Of a DNA stretch of 64,000 bases, positions 11,086 to 21,768 are shown one piece after another. The position numbers were made by a program, and so were the translations under genes. Numbering within the stretch: the stretch's first letter is position 1; every line of letters starts with the position of its first letter. Origin of the DNA: Podospora comata (lineage: Eukaryota > Ascomycota > Sordariomycetes > Sordariales > Podosporaceae). The notes below the pieces were generated by a model. It saw only the letters and a list, made by a program, of their open reading frames with translations, searched no databases and was not told where the DNA came from. The stretch spans positions 3,286,001-3,350,000 of the forward strand of contig CP071499.1 in the NCBI GenBank assembly GCA_017354895.1, written 5' to 3'.

Positions 11086-12001
11086 ATGAAGTTTTCGTCG
11101 GCCGTTGCCCTCCTGGGCCTCTCCTCTTCAGTCTCCGCGCTCGCATGGCCCGGTTTCTTGCCAGAACTTGACAGTCTGGTGGTAAGGCAGAACAATGATG
11201 GTACGGAACACCCCAATTGCCTCGTCATTACTCGGCTCCTGCTAACAAGGACATGTAGAAACGACCAACTCCCCGAAGCCAACAAACACACCCTCGAGCA
11301 ATGACAACAACAACGAAGAGGAGGAAGAGAAGACCACAACGGGCCCAGCCACACCACTCAGGACAAACCTCAACACAGCCGGCATTTCGCAATCGGGCAA
11401 GGCCACAGGCAGCGCAGCACCGAATGGCACCACTTCCGGCAAGCCCCGCCAAACCGAATTCAATCCACAAGACCCAGCCGGCGCCGTCGTCATGATTACC
11501 CCTTCGGTTATGGAAGGCTACCAGCTGTATAAGATTGGCGACTACATCACCTGGGCCTGGAACTACACCAACCTGCAAGGAACTCCCACCGCCATCGACG
11601 TGCTCGTTACCAACACCGTAGCCAAGCAGACGTGGACCCTCACCCAGAACATGACGTTTCAGGAGCAAGGAAGTTACACTTGGGACACGGGCGCATACGA
11701 CCGGACAGCCGTGGCGTCTCCTCTGTTGGTGGAACAGTACACCCTCATCATCCACGATTCTGACTCGGAGCCCACTGGCCCGGCACCTGCGGGCATGCTT
11801 GCGCCCTTCAACAGCTTCAAATTCGGATTATACACCCCCAAGGTCTATACCCCCATCAGCGACGGCTGGAAATGTGCCTCTTGCAATGGTGCGGGTGGCA
11901 TGTCGATTGACAGCAAGGCCGTGGCTGCCGCGGGCGTGATGAGTGTGATCACAGTATTGAGCTTCACGTGGTTCGTGGCTGGGTTTGGTGGGTTGATGTA
12001 G
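11086..12001 (+). CDS. Secreted/anchored DUF7137-like protein
   Basis: The exons are 11086-11200 and 11259-12001 (GTACGG donor, CATGTAG acceptor), giving 285 residues. The N-terminus has a clear signal peptide (MKFSSAVALLGLSSSVSALA) and the C-terminus a hydrophobic segment (about 20 residues ending FVAGFGGLM), consistent with a GPI anchor or a membrane tail. Residues about 40-130 are Ser/Thr/Asn/Glu-rich and likely glycosylated. The folded part, from about residue 132, begins PAGAVVMITPSVMEGYQLYKIGDYITWAWNYT and contains several N-x-T sites; this matches the fungal family I know as DUF7137. A two-cysteine motif (WKCASCNG) precedes the C-terminal tail. It is probably a cell-wall or secretory-pathway protein; no enzymatic residues are evident. 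Confidence 0.85.
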
Positions 12002-12616
12002 ATGTGTCTGTAATTGATCTGAAAATTATTGATTTCGTCACGTCGTACAGTGGGAGGAGCAAAAGAATAAAATGAAAAGGGGGGCGAGATCTACAGTGCT
12101 GTAGTGTCTTTTCCAAAAGAGGTGAGGAATACTTACGCTTAATATGGGAAGACAGAAAAGTGTAATTTAGTTGGCTGTTTACTTTTTCTGTCTTTGGCAC
12201 AAAGAATTGGTTCTATTTTTCGGGGCTGGGGGCGTTGGCTAGAAACATGTTTTTCGGTACGCTTGATTTGGTTTCGAAAAAGTCGAAAGCAGAAGCGGCA
12301 GAGCGGTTGAGATGTTGACTAAGGGGATGGATTTCTCATTTTCACCTGTATCTGTTTTTTTGGACATCTCACACACATTCATGGCGAGCTTTTTCCGGAA
12401 AGATGACGACTTTCATGCATACATACTTATATTTCAGGTAGCTTTAATGACGAAGGGTATATCTTGACTTTTCTGTCTTGTTGGTCTTGTTGATATTGCA
12501 TTATATATACAACCGCCCCCTTTCCACGGCTTTTTGGTATCCATGTGTCGCAGTCTATGTTCATTAGTTGCTATTACATCACATCATTATTCTCGTCCAT
12601 GTAAACCATCTCCTTC
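12002..12616. other. Convergent intergenic region
   Basis: About 0.6 kb lie between convergent 3' ends, AT-richer than its flanks. It should hold the 3' UTRs; no gene is recognised. Confidence 0.55.
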
Positions 12617-14050
12617 TCACACCATCCTCAAAGCAAACCCACCCCCCCTCTCCTCTTTCTCCCTCCCAGCAAAAATCCCACTAAAGTCCACCGCCCCCAA
12701 ATCCGCCGCCTTTTGTCCCCTAACCGGCGCATTGGGCGTCTCCCTCTTCCTCCTCCTCTCCTGGCCCGCCTTGCTCGGAAAAGTAGGAAACATGGCCTCC
12801 TGCTTCGGCTTGGGGTCCTGCCGGAAATACTCATGCTCCAGCACCTCCCTCGCCGCCGGCCTCCTCTCCGGATCCAGCGCAAGCAACCCATTAAACAACC
12901 CCACCCCCGCCGACGTCAAAAGCGGAAACTTTGTCCTTATCCTCGAGTTCGTCGATCCCGGCGTCGGGTTATTCGGCAACCTCAACCCCCTCGCGTTCGG
13001 CAACCTCCGAAACGAAGGCCACGACTCCTCCGAGGGCAGCCCGCACAGCTCAAATATCCGCGTGAGCTCGTCCACCTCGTTCCTCCCCTGCAGAAGCGGC
13101 TCCCTGGCCAGAAGCTCCCCAAAGATACACCCCACGCTCCAAATGTCAATCGCGCTGCCATATGTCGTCGCCCCGAGCAACAGCTCCGGGGCACGATACC
13201 ACAGCGTAACCACCAACTGCGTCAGTTTCGGCGGCGGATCGCCCACATATCTCGACATGCCAAAATCCGCAATCTTTAGCTGTCCCCTGTTATTCAACAA
13301 CAAATTCGACGTTTTGAGATCCCGGTGAAGGATCCAGTTGTCGTGTAGATACGCCACCCCGGAACAGAGCTGCAACATCAGCGTCTTGACTTCTGAGGCC
13401 AGAAACGGCTCGGGCATGTCCTCGAGGATAGACTTGAGGTCGTGTTCGAGGAACTCGAGGACGAGAAAGATGGATGGTTCCAAGGGGGTGGTCGAGTCGG
13501 AAACCACTACTTCCAGCAGGGGGACGATGTTTCTGTGGGAGCTGTTTCGCAGTATTTGAATCTCTCGCAGGCCGGTGACGGGGAGGCCGGAGCGGTCTTT
13601 CGGGTCGGTCTTGAGGCGCTTGAGGGCAACGATTTTGGAGGTGGAGAGGCAGCGGGCGCGGGAGACCCAGCCGTACGCGCCTTCCTCGATGTCGTTCAGC
13701 TTGTCGTAGTTTTCCACGCTGCGGGAGCGGGAGATGGTTGCGGGGGTGAAGCGGAGGAGGTTGGTGGTGGTTGGTTCTTTTGGGGGGGCTACGTTGTGTG
13801 TTTCTTGTTGTTCGGGGGAGACTCGTCTTCGTTTTGGGGGAGGGCCGTTGGGGCTTTCTTGTGGCTGTGGTTGCGGTGGTTGTTCTTGTTGGGCGGCGGC
13901 GGCAGCTTCGCGGGTTTTTCTTTCGGCTTCGAGTTTGCGCGCCTTTTCGGCTTTAAGTCGCTTCTTTTCCTCTTTTTCCCTTTTCAATTGCGCTTCGCGC
14001 AGGGCGTCTTCTTCGTCGTCTGCCCAGCGGGACTTGGCTTTGCTTGCCAT
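12617..14050 (-). CDS. CDK11/Ppk23-like cyclin-dependent kinase
   Basis: Single-exon 477-residue Ser/Thr kinase of the CDK11 (PITSLRE) group, like fission yeast Ppk23; in animals this group acts in transcription and splicing. A charged, Lys/Glu/Ala-rich N-terminus (residues 1-60) and a basic PPKRRRV segment suggest a nuclear protein. The kinase domain starts at about 114: Gly-rich loop IEEGAYGWV (121-129), catalytic Lys144 in VALKRLK, and PVTGLRE (157-163) in place of PITSLRE in the cyclin-contact helix. HRDLKTSN follows (242-249), then DFG (262-264), a T-loop with Thr282 in LVVTLWYRAPE, and the end near HEYFRQDP. All catalytic residues are present. The Thr-Thr substitutions next to the T-loop and the PVTGLRE variant are typical of fungal members. 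The sense strand changes from C-ending codons (5' half) to G-ending codons (3' half). Confidence 0.92.
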   Translation of the reverse strand: MASKAKSRWADDEEDALREAQLKREKEEKKRLKAEKARKLEAERKTREAAAAAQQEQPPQPQPQESPNGPPPKRRRVSPEQQETHNVAPPKEPTTTNLLRFTPATISRSRSVENYDKLNDIEEGAYGWVSRARCLSTSKIVALKRLKTDPKDRSGLPVTGLREIQILRNSSHRNIVPLLEVVVSDSTTPLEPSIFLVLEFLEHDLKSILEDMPEPFLASEVKTLMLQLCSGVAYLHDNWILHRDLKTSNLLLNNRGQLKIADFGMSRYVGDPPPKLTQLVVTLWYRAPELLLGATTYGSAIDIWSVGCIFGELLAREPLLQGRNEVDELTRIFELCGLPSEESWPSFRRLPNARGLRLPNNPTPGSTNSRIRTKFPLLTSAGVGLFNGLLALDPERRPAAREVLEHEYFRQDPKPKQEAMFPTFPSKAGQERRRKRETPNAPVRGQKAADLGAVDFSGIFAGREKEERGGGFALRMV

Positions 14051-14922
14051 GGTGATCTACTAATGTCTAGGAGACTGGATCGGGATAAAAATTTGTGTTA
14101 GTGGAGGCGCTGGATATTGTGTCTTGAATAAAAGAAGTGCTGTTTTCGCTGGGGGGCGCGTTGTCGCGTGGGATTCAAATGCATGCAAGCGCTTCGAGAT
14201 TCAAAGATTCAAGATGCGCTTGGTTGATTTGGACATTTCCTGGTTGGTCAAAGCTTCTTCAAGCAACAACCACAGCTCAACGCCTGGGACCGGACGGCAG
14301 ATAATAACACGGCCAGCGCAGCTATACCGTTCAAATATCTCTTGATACTTTTTGACGTGATGGGTCAACCGTGTTCCTTTTTTGCTTCTTGGTATCTGCA
14401 TCAAAAAGAGGCATCGAGCAAAAAGATGCGAATAGGGGGCGCTCTTGCCCCCTTATTCGGTGCTGAGAAATGGCATGTCCGTTCGAGGAAGCCGCGAGCG
14501 ATTGTCTTGGTTATTTTTGGAGGAAAGATCTCATCAATCTTGTTGTCCGCAACATGACTTTCCTTTTTTTTTTTTTTTTTTTGTTTTTTCTTTTTTCTTC
14601 TTTTTTTTTCCTTTTTCCCCCCACAATATGCCACTCTGGTCTTGCTGTTTTTTCAACAACACCTTCCCCTCTGGAGCGGGAGAGCTTCGGTGCGCCTTCC
14701 GAAGCCTCAGAGGATACGAGGCTTGGTCGAGCCTTCAAACTCCCAGAACTATGGAATCTTCTACCTACCTTTCTCTGCTGACAGCTCCAGTGTCTGCATC
14801 GTCCATCGTCATCCCAGTGGCATCAGCTTTCTCCCTGCCACTGTTGTACTCCCGGCCTGTCGTTACCATCCCAGGCCTTTGCTTTCTTTTGCTCTATGTT
14901 ATCATCAGACTCCCTTGCCAGA
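14051..14922. other. Divergent intergenic region
   Basis: This lies between the kinase gene (-) and the unknown gene (+). It includes a striking T-rich stretch at about 14562-14615 (interrupted poly-T), a nucleosome-poor element often seen in fungal promoters. No supported gene. Confidence 0.55.
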
Positions 14923-16414
14923 ATGGACAACCTGACTAGCGCCTCATCGGGGAGCTCCATGTCCCCAACGGCTACGGACAAGGAGACCAAGTTGAACCCC
15001 AAGTCTCGCGTTTCCATCTTTGCCACGCTTCGTCGCAAGACTTCCCGAATTTTTGTTACCAAAAACACACCTTCGCAAACACCAGTGCCTTTTACAGATT
15101 ATCAACCACAGCAAAGACGACGTTGGTTCAACTCTGTAGGTGGCCGGCACTCTCAACGGCAGAACATTCGGGACCGCTTTGAGCGCGACGAAAGGACAGA
15201 AACCCCAACTACACCAACTACACCAACACCGTACTCGAACAGAGATGGCCCAACCCCCCCTCACTCGCCCGCCAGGCGGTTGTTGAGGACGACTAGCTCC
15301 ATGTTTCTCTCACTCCGTGGCAGGTTTCAACAAGAAAGCCCCGGCAGCTCCGAGAGTCACTATCAGCAAAGGGCTAGCAATGATGATGACAATGGCAGTG
15401 ACCTTGTCACTGGCGTCTGCGATCCAGTCGTACCACAAGCTCCCGTCCTGGCCTTGCCGGCGGATGTCAAGACCAGAGCAGGTTGGCTAGGCCGCCGAAG
15501 CTCTTTTCAACTAGGCGTTCAGAAGGCTGTCCAAGACACGGTCGATAAGAACTTCTCTTTGGACTCTGCTTGTAACACACCTGGTAAGTCTATGCTTTCC
15601 TGCACATCACAACGGACATGGCTGACCAGGACCTACCTCCATAGTATCCCTTGGCCCACGAAGCCGTCCGACATTGCCACCGCTTGCTACCATAGCTTCG
15701 ATGAATTCTTCGCTAGAGGAAGCTTCACGTCTGTATGACACAAGAATCGGTTTGCTGACCAGTGCGAGGGACGGTTGCCTCACTAGTCCAAGCATGTCAA
15801 CTTGTGCAAACCCGTCGGGGACCCCTCGGGAGTTTTCCTCGGACTCGCCAACTCTTCCCAGCAGTAGCCAGCAAGACTCGGCTCGGACATCGCTGGACAC
15901 GACGGTGAATGGCAACAGCAACTCGCTGAGCAGCCCCAAGACGTTTTCATCCAATGTCAGCATCCCTTCCCGCCAGCGCCGTATTCTGTCGGATTCTTCC
16001 TGGTCGCCAGAGTCACCAGAGGCACCGGTTTGCACCGCCTGCGGAAGCGCCAACCAGTCTCGTCTGATGGAGCGAAGCCTATGCGAGCTCAACCAACTCA
16101 GTGATGAGGAATTAGAGGCACTGTTCAGGAACAAACTTGGGGGGTTGTCACTGGTTTCGTTGGCCTCATCGAGGGGACATTGTGGTCCATATGGCAGCGG
16201 CAGTAAGGTTGGTGCTGATGAGGCAGCAGAGTTGGAGCTGAACAGAGCAGAGGAGCAAGATGACAAGAATACAACGGCGAGTATCTTGGAAGGGGATTCG
16301 AACATGTGTGCGAGCACTCCGAGGCGGTCTCTGCGGGAGGAGCTGTTGCAGGTTGGGGAGGCATCGCAGATTAGCTGGAGTACCTCACAGCAGCTTGAGG
16401 GTGAGATGGAGTAA
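14923..16414 (+). CDS. Unknown low-complexity protein, two exons
   Basis: Exon 1 is 14923-15583 and exon 2 is 15645-16414, with a GTAAGT donor and CATAG acceptor, giving 476 residues. The start MDNLTSASSG has A at -3; an in-frame ATG nine codons earlier (14896) has a poor context. The protein is Ser/Thr/Arg-rich and mostly disordered. A basic segment (SRVSIFATLRRKTSRIF) sits near the N-terminus, and there are Pro-Thr repeats (TPTTPTTPTP) and arginine-serine patches (RRLLRTTSSMFLSLRGRF). Near the C-terminus, VCTACGSANQSRLMER followed by LNQLSDEELEALFRNKLGG looks like a short conserved zinc-knuckle-like CxxC plus helix. I do not recognise a family. A regulatory or membrane-proximal adaptor role is possible but speculative. 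Confidence 0.75.
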
Positions 16415-16740
16415 TGAAGCAAAACATGATATCAGAGTAATGGTACGACAAAAGCGGTTTGGTAGTCAGATTGGAGTTGGAGTTTAACGGTTGGTGGTCT
16501 TATTGGTGCTGCTCTTGGGAACATTGAAAGGAAGAGAGTAGCTTGCAAGGCCGAAAGGCAAGATATAGTGTTTAGGCAGAAGTTATACAAACAGTTGGTC
16601 AGCCTTTAGTTTTGTGACCTGTGTTGTTGGTTAATGCACCTGGGAGACAAAAATATGTTTCTCATGCCCAAATGAAAACAAAAAGAAATGGTCAAAAGGA
16701 TTGGAGGAACTTGTTCAAGAGACCCTGATGATACTGACGT
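16415..16740. other. Spacer before tRNA-Val
   Basis: About 325 bases follow the unknown protein gene. They probably hold its 3' UTR and the tRNA terminator region. No other feature is seen. Confidence 0.5.
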
Positions 16741-16813
16741 TGACCGACCCAGGGATCGAACCTGGCACCTTTTGTGTGTGAGACAAACGTGATAACCACT
16801 ACACCAGCCGGCC
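16741..16813 (-). tRNA. tRNA-Val(CAC)
   Basis: 73-base cloverleaf on the minus strand. The acceptor stem is GGCCGGC/GTCGGTC (with G-U pairs) plus discriminator A. The D-arm contains the A-box TGGTGTAGTGG. The anticodon stem TTTGT/ACAAA holds loop CTCACAC with anticodon CAC, which decodes GUG valine codons. The T-arm carries the B-box GGTTCGATCCC. There is no intron. Confidence 0.96.
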
Positions 16814-17642
16814 TTGGATGAAGATGGCAGTCGCTGGTGTGATTTATAATAGAGCTGCATGACGGTATGGAGTTGTGGGGGACCGTGGAGGAGCTTCATC
16901 AATTCCATGGCGAATGGAGACAGAAATAGGAGGGCCCCACCCTGTCAATATTGCGACCCCCCTAATTCCCCTGAATCGACCGATGCGAGTTTCGGTTTTT
17001 TTTTCATCACAGTGTCAACAAAGGCCCGTCGCTGAGGAAATGGCTTTTCTCCATCTGACCCCTTTTCTGCCCACACCAGGAAGACAAAAGAATTCTTCTC
17101 CCTTGACGCTAGAAGGCCGGCAAGAGGGGTGGAATGCGACCGTGCAGTTACCAAACTACAAAAGATAGAAGCGATCTCCAAGCCCAATGATGGACGCTGG
17201 ACGCTGGTGGAGGGGCATTCCCGGCGGGAGCGACTGTTAAGCAACCAATGGGCTTGCAAGGAGCAGGGAGTGGACGGACCACCTTCTCCCAGGGAACACC
17301 GCCTCGGGCGCCTCAGACCGCGCTAATCTTGGAGCCGTGCACGGTGTGCATAGGCCTGGCTGCCTTTTCGTTAGCAACCTGGGGGAGGAGGGGGGTGGTT
17401 TATCTCAGCTTCAACAGGGCCGATCTTCCTTCATTAACCTAGGAGCATTTCAACGAGCGACGACTTCTTGTGAACGGGAAGAGAAAGGAAAAAAAGTCAC
17501 ACTTAATCTACTCTCACAACTTTTACACACACACACACACCACCACCCGTCTCTCTTCGTTCTTCTTGTAATTCCTTTTCTTTCTTTCAATATCCCCTCT
17601 CTCTTTTTTTTGGTCAACAGCAAGAGCAAATAGCAATTCCAG
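16814..17642. other. Intergenic region, coronin promoter
   Basis: This lies upstream of coronin. It contains a (CA) run at about 17525-17540 and C/T-rich stretches just before the coronin start, as is usual for highly expressed fungal genes. No further gene is seen. Confidence 0.55.
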
Positions 17643-19981
17643 ATGGCTGGCCGTTTTGTGCGCGCGTCGAAATATCGTAAGCTTTTGAACCCACCTCCCC
17701 TACCTACCGAGAGAGAGAGAGACCGACCGACCGACCGACCGACTACTCCGACGAGCAGCTTGTCGCATTGCGCAATCACCGAGCCTCATCAGTCGCGTGC
17801 TCTGGTGTTTTTGGGCAGTTCCCGACGCCAGCGCATGCGATTGCGACTGAAATCGTGTTGTAGTAAGAGGAAGGATTATACTGACAGGTCGTTTGCTTTC
17901 TTTTTGTTTTAGGACACGTCTTTGGCAAGCCCACCAAGAAGGAGTTTTGTTATGACAACCTTCACATCAGCCGTAATGCTTGGGACACCAACTTGCTCAA
18001 GGTAGGTGTTGCTGCCCGAGAAAGAAAAGGAGTGGTGAAGCTCACCAATGTTGGTTTTCTGGCTAGGTCAACCCCGAGTACATCTCCGTGAACTGGGAGT
18101 CGAGTGGTGGTGGTGCTTTCGCTGTCATCCCCGTAAACGAGCGCGGCAAGCTCCCCGACCAAATACCGCTGTTCCGTGGACACACTGCTGCTGTGTTGGA
18201 TACCGACTGGTGCGCATAATATCCTTGGAGGGTTGGGGGTTTGAAAGGAGATGGTCTGACTTGCGACTAGGAACCCGTTCAACGATCGCATCATTGCCTC
18301 GGCCTCGGATGACGGCAAGGTGTTCATCTGGGAGGTGCCGCAAGGGTTCACACTCCATACCGATGCGGAAGAGATTGTTGATGTAGCTCCTGTTAGCAAG
18401 CTGGGTGGACATTCCAGGTAGGGAGTGGTGCTTTGGCTGCTTGTCGAAAGGGGCTGCGAGGCTGATTGGTTTCCAGGAAAGTTGGACATGTTCTCTTCAA
18501 CCCGGCCGCCGAGAACATCCTGGCCTCTTCTTCCGGGGATCAGACTATTAAGCTGTGGGATATCGGTACCGGGCAGGCTGGTCACACTCTGAAGCACCCC
18601 GAAATTGTGCAGAGCTTGTCGTGGAGCGCCAATGGCGCCATGTTGGTGACTACCTCAAGAGACAAGAAGCTCCGCGTCTGGGATGTCAGGCAGGAGAAGC
18701 CGGTCCACGAGCACCCCGGCCACGAGGGTGCCAAAAACAGCCGCGCTGTGTGGCTCGGTGAGCACAACCGCATTGCCACTACCGGCTTTTCGAGGATGAG
18801 TGAGCGGCAAATCGCTCTCTGGGAACCTGGTCGCGCGCAACCCATTGGTGGCTTCACTTCTCTCGACTCCATTTCTGGCGTTTGCATGCCCTTCTGGGAC
18901 GACGGATCCAACTGCCTTTATCTCGCAGGCAAGGGTGACGGCAACATTCGCTACTTTGAGTATCAGAACGACAAGTTCGAGTTCCTCGCCGAGTACAAGT
19001 CTGGTGATCCCCAGCGTGGTGTCGCTTTTGTTCCTCGTCGCGGTATCAACGTAAGTCGCTTTTTTGTTCTTTTCTTTCGGCAACAGATTCTCTAACAGAC
19101 AACAGGTTCATGAGAACGAGGTTATGAGAGGTTACAAGACGGTCAACGATACCTACATTGAGCCCATCTCTTTCACCGTGCCTCGTCGCGCCGAGACCTT
19201 CCAATCCGACATTTTCCCTCCCGCCACCGGTGTCAAGCCCGCCATGACTGCCAAGGAGTGGTTCGACGGCAAGGAGGGTCTTCCCAACAAGATCGACTTG
19301 GAAAGCATCTATGACGGCAATACTCCTGTGGAGGTCGCATCCGACTACAAGCCTCCTGTTGCGATTCCGGCTCCCGCCCCGGCCACCGCGCCTGTTGCCT
19401 CGCCCAAGAAGGAGCCCGAGCCGGCTCCTGTCGCCCGCGCCCCTGCTCCTTCGGTTGCTGACCAAAAGACCTCCATCTCGGCCATGGCCAACAAGTTTCA
19501 GGACGATGAAGAGTCTGGCAATGATTCCGAGGCCTCGAGCTTCGAGGAGATCTCGCGTCCCGCTCAGCGCCAGAGCATCATCATCAAGTCACCGAACAAG
19601 CCGTTCCCGATCGCGACTACTCCCCCTCCCGGCACTAAGCACTCTCCTAGTCAGGTGTCCCCTGTCAGATCCCCCGGCAATGTAACACCTTCTGTGAAGC
19701 ATACCCCTACTCCCTCGGCAGCTACCGCCGCTGCTGCGGCTGCGGCGGCCACGCCCTCTGGGACTCCTATCGAAGTGTCTCTGGAGCAGATCAAGCACCT
19801 CTTGGTCCAGCAGGCCGTCATCATCAGCTCCCAGAGCGAGAAGATCACCTCCCAGACCAACGTCATCAACCGCCTTGCCAGCGACGTCGAGACCCTGAAG
19901 AAGCGGGTCGAGGCCGGGTCGCAAGAGCAGAGCGAGCGGATCCGGCTTCTGGAGCTGGAGTTGGAAGAGGCCCGATCTTGA
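17643..19981 (+). CDS. CRN1: Coronin, actin-binding WD40 protein
   Basis: Cytoplasmic actin regulator that bundles filaments and modulates Arp2/3 and cofilin. The six exons are 17643-17676, 17913-18001, 18067-18209, 18271-18417, 18477-19050 and 19106-19981, giving 620 residues; every junction keeps frame. The N-terminus MAGRFVRASKYRHVFGKPTK is the coronin signature, with the basic RASKYRH actin-binding motif. A seven-bladed propeller follows, with recognisable WD units (TAAVLDTDWNPFND, DGKVFIWEV, DQTIKLWDIGTG, KKLRVWDVR). The NSRAVWLGEHNRIATTGFS and EYKSGDPQRGVAFVPRRG stretches are typical. Residues about 400-555 form a Pro/Ala/Ser-rich linker with an acidic EESGNDSEASSFEE patch, as in yeast Crn1. 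The last about 50 residues form a heptad coiled coil for oligomerisation. Intron 1 is unusually long (236 bases) and holds a GA/GACC microsatellite. Confidence 0.96.
17709..17742. repeat. (GA)n-(GACC)n microsatellite in coronin intron 1
   Basis: About five GA units are followed by about five GACC units, 32 bases downstream of the first donor site. A length-variable element in this position might influence splicing; that is inference. Confidence 0.9.
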
Positions 19982-20619
19982 AGGGTGAACTTTTTGACCG
20001 ACCTCGAGTTGAAAAGGTTGGCGTTGGATCTTTTTTTGGTTTTGCTTCTGGGAAGCGAATTTCACACACACAGAACAATGCATGTGAGATGTATGTCATT
20101 ACGAGCGATATGGGTTGTTTGAGTTTTTTTTCTCTTTATTAAAGACTAATTTGTGGGGGGGGGAGGAAGAGGAAGGACTGGAGGGATTTTCTTTTTCCTG
20201 TGTTTTTCTGTTTGTGAAGACATGGTCGGATGGAAAAAAAGAGAAAAGTCCTGGTCTATCTATGGCTTTTTTGATTTGATTTGGGTTGTTTTGCAAAGTC
20301 TTTCTAGCGAAGAATAGGGGAGGGGGGTGTTTGTTTGGAAGAAGACTACTGGGGGGGAGGAGGGGAGGGTAAGCAAGCAGGCAAAGCGAACAAGCAAAAA
20401 AATAAAATCAAATACCCATGATTTTTATTATTATTTTTCTTGTTATGCGTATATGTACATTGAATGTCCCCGTCTCTGAGACATGACAAGATCAATAAAG
20501 GGTTGTTTTTTTATAACTTTTGTACTTTATTCTGAGTTATGTCTAAAAGTGTTGAAGTGTGAATTACATGTTGAATCTTTGTCTTGTCCTCTCCTTTGTT
20601 TAACATGTGAAGGTGCCGT
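19982..20619. other. Convergent intergenic region
   Basis: This lies between the 3' ends of coronin (+) and the zeta-like gene (-). It is low-complexity with G-runs and AT-rich patches, consistent with two 3' UTRs. No gene is recognised. Confidence 0.55.
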
Positions 20620-21768
20620 CTATCGACAACAAGAGCAGGTATTGTAAAAGTTGATGTCATCGTCGTCATCGAACTCGATCTCATCCAAGATCTCTTGTGT
20701 AGTCTTTTGCTTTGCTTGTTGTTGCTGCTGTTCCGCTCCCCTTTTTCGCCCCATGACAAAAGCGTCGATATCCAACTGCTTCAGCTCCTCCTCCTCCTCC
20801 TCCTCGTCCCCTTTTGTCTCTTCCAGCAACCCCCTCAGTTCCTCCACCGTCGTGTTGTCCACCTTCCCCTCTGTTACCAACCCCTCCAGCACTTTCAAAT
20901 CCTGCTCTGCCCCCTCCCTTTCCATCGACGTCAACTTTCTCCTTTGCGTTTCCAACCCCTCCCTCGCTTTCGGTTCCGTCTTCCACTCCCCCCCCTCACT
21001 CCCATTCTGATACCCCACCCCCTTTCCCCTCCGAACGACAACCACCTCGTGCACATGTCCCGGGTGCTCGTCAACCCACCCCGCGCCAGTAACGCACCCG
21101 CCAAAACTCTCATCATGAACACCCCTCGGCGTCAACCTCGGCGGCAGCCCCCTGCTCATACTCTCCGGTAACCCCCGATAAAACCTAACCAACACCCCCA
21201 ACCTCGAGAGGACTTTTGGCACGGCGAGGATGACTACCTTGACTGTGTACTCAGCCCCACTGAAAATTTTGACTATATCCTCAAAATCCCCCGGATGTCG
21301 ACACGCGCTCTCGACCAAGACCGAGATCTGCGCTTCGGCGGCGGCGGAGCAAGCCATTGATAGCCAGACTCTGGCGGAGGGGGAGGCGAGGGCGGAGGCG
21401 AGGGCGGGATGGAGGGTTAGGCAGGGGGTGTAGAAGGGGTGGTGGGTTTTGTAGGTGTCTGCTATTAGGTGGCAGGGGGGACGATTGGGGGAGGGGGATA
21501 GGGAGGAGGATAGGAGGGGGGCGAGGCGGGTTTTGCCTGAGCCGGTTTGGCCGAGGAGGATTATCGCTGTTGGTTTTGGGGAAGAGGGTAAAGGGGTGGG
21601 GGGGATGAAGGGGGTTATTTCTAAGGGGAGGATGGAAGTGGTGAAGATCTGGGATTGTTGTTCGGGGGTGAGGTGCCAGTGGGGGGGGAGGGAGGGTTGT
21701 TGAGGGTTGTTGTTGTTGTTGTTGTTGTTGTTGTTGGAGGAGGAGGAGGAGGAGGAGGAGGAGGGCAT
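20620..21768 (-). CDS. Zeta-toxin-fold P-loop kinase-like protein
   Basis: Single-exon 382-residue protein. Its core (residues about 65-240) looks like the zeta-toxin/UDP-N-acetylglucosamine-kinase P-loop fold. Walker A GQTGSGKT lies at 73-80, DTYKTHHPFY at about 104-113 corresponds to the substrate-binding D-x-x-x-x-HP-x-Y region, and ISVLVESACRHPGDF at 148-162 matches the second strand with its acidic residue. In bacteria the family phosphorylates UDP-GlcNAc as the toxin of epsilon-zeta modules. No epsilon-like antitoxin is visible nearby, and fungal nuclear copies may have other kinase roles. The N-terminus is simple sequence (Ser9 then Asn10) encoded by trinucleotide repeats, and the C-terminal third is Glu/Gln-rich and probably disordered, ending in a Cys-rich tip. 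Codon usage changes from C-ending to G-ending along the gene. Confidence 0.75.
   Translation of the reverse strand: MPSSSSSSSSSNNNNNNNNNNPQQPSLPPHWHLTPEQQSQIFTTSILPLEITPFIPPTPLPSSPKPTAIILLGQTGSGKTRLAPLLSSSLSPSPNRPPCHLIADTYKTHHPFYTPCLTLHPALASALASPSARVWLSMACSAAAEAQISVLVESACRHPGDFEDIVKIFSGAEYTVKVVILAVPKVLSRLGVLVRFYRGLPESMSRGLPPRLTPRGVHDESFGGCVTGAGWVDEHPGHVHEVVVVRRGKGVGYQNGSEGGEWKTEPKAREGLETQRRKLTSMEREGAEQDLKVLEGLVTEGKVDNTTVEELRGLLEETKGDEEEEEEELKQLDIDAFVMGRKRGAEQQQQQAKQKTTQEILDEIEFDDDDDINFYNTCSCCR
21707..21763. repeat. Trinucleotide repeats encoding poly-Asn/poly-Ser
   Basis: About ten TTG/GTT units (21707-21736) are followed by about nine GGA units (21736-21763). On the minus strand they encode the Asn10 and Ser9 runs at the start of the zeta-like protein. 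Such runs are prone to length change. Confidence 0.9.
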
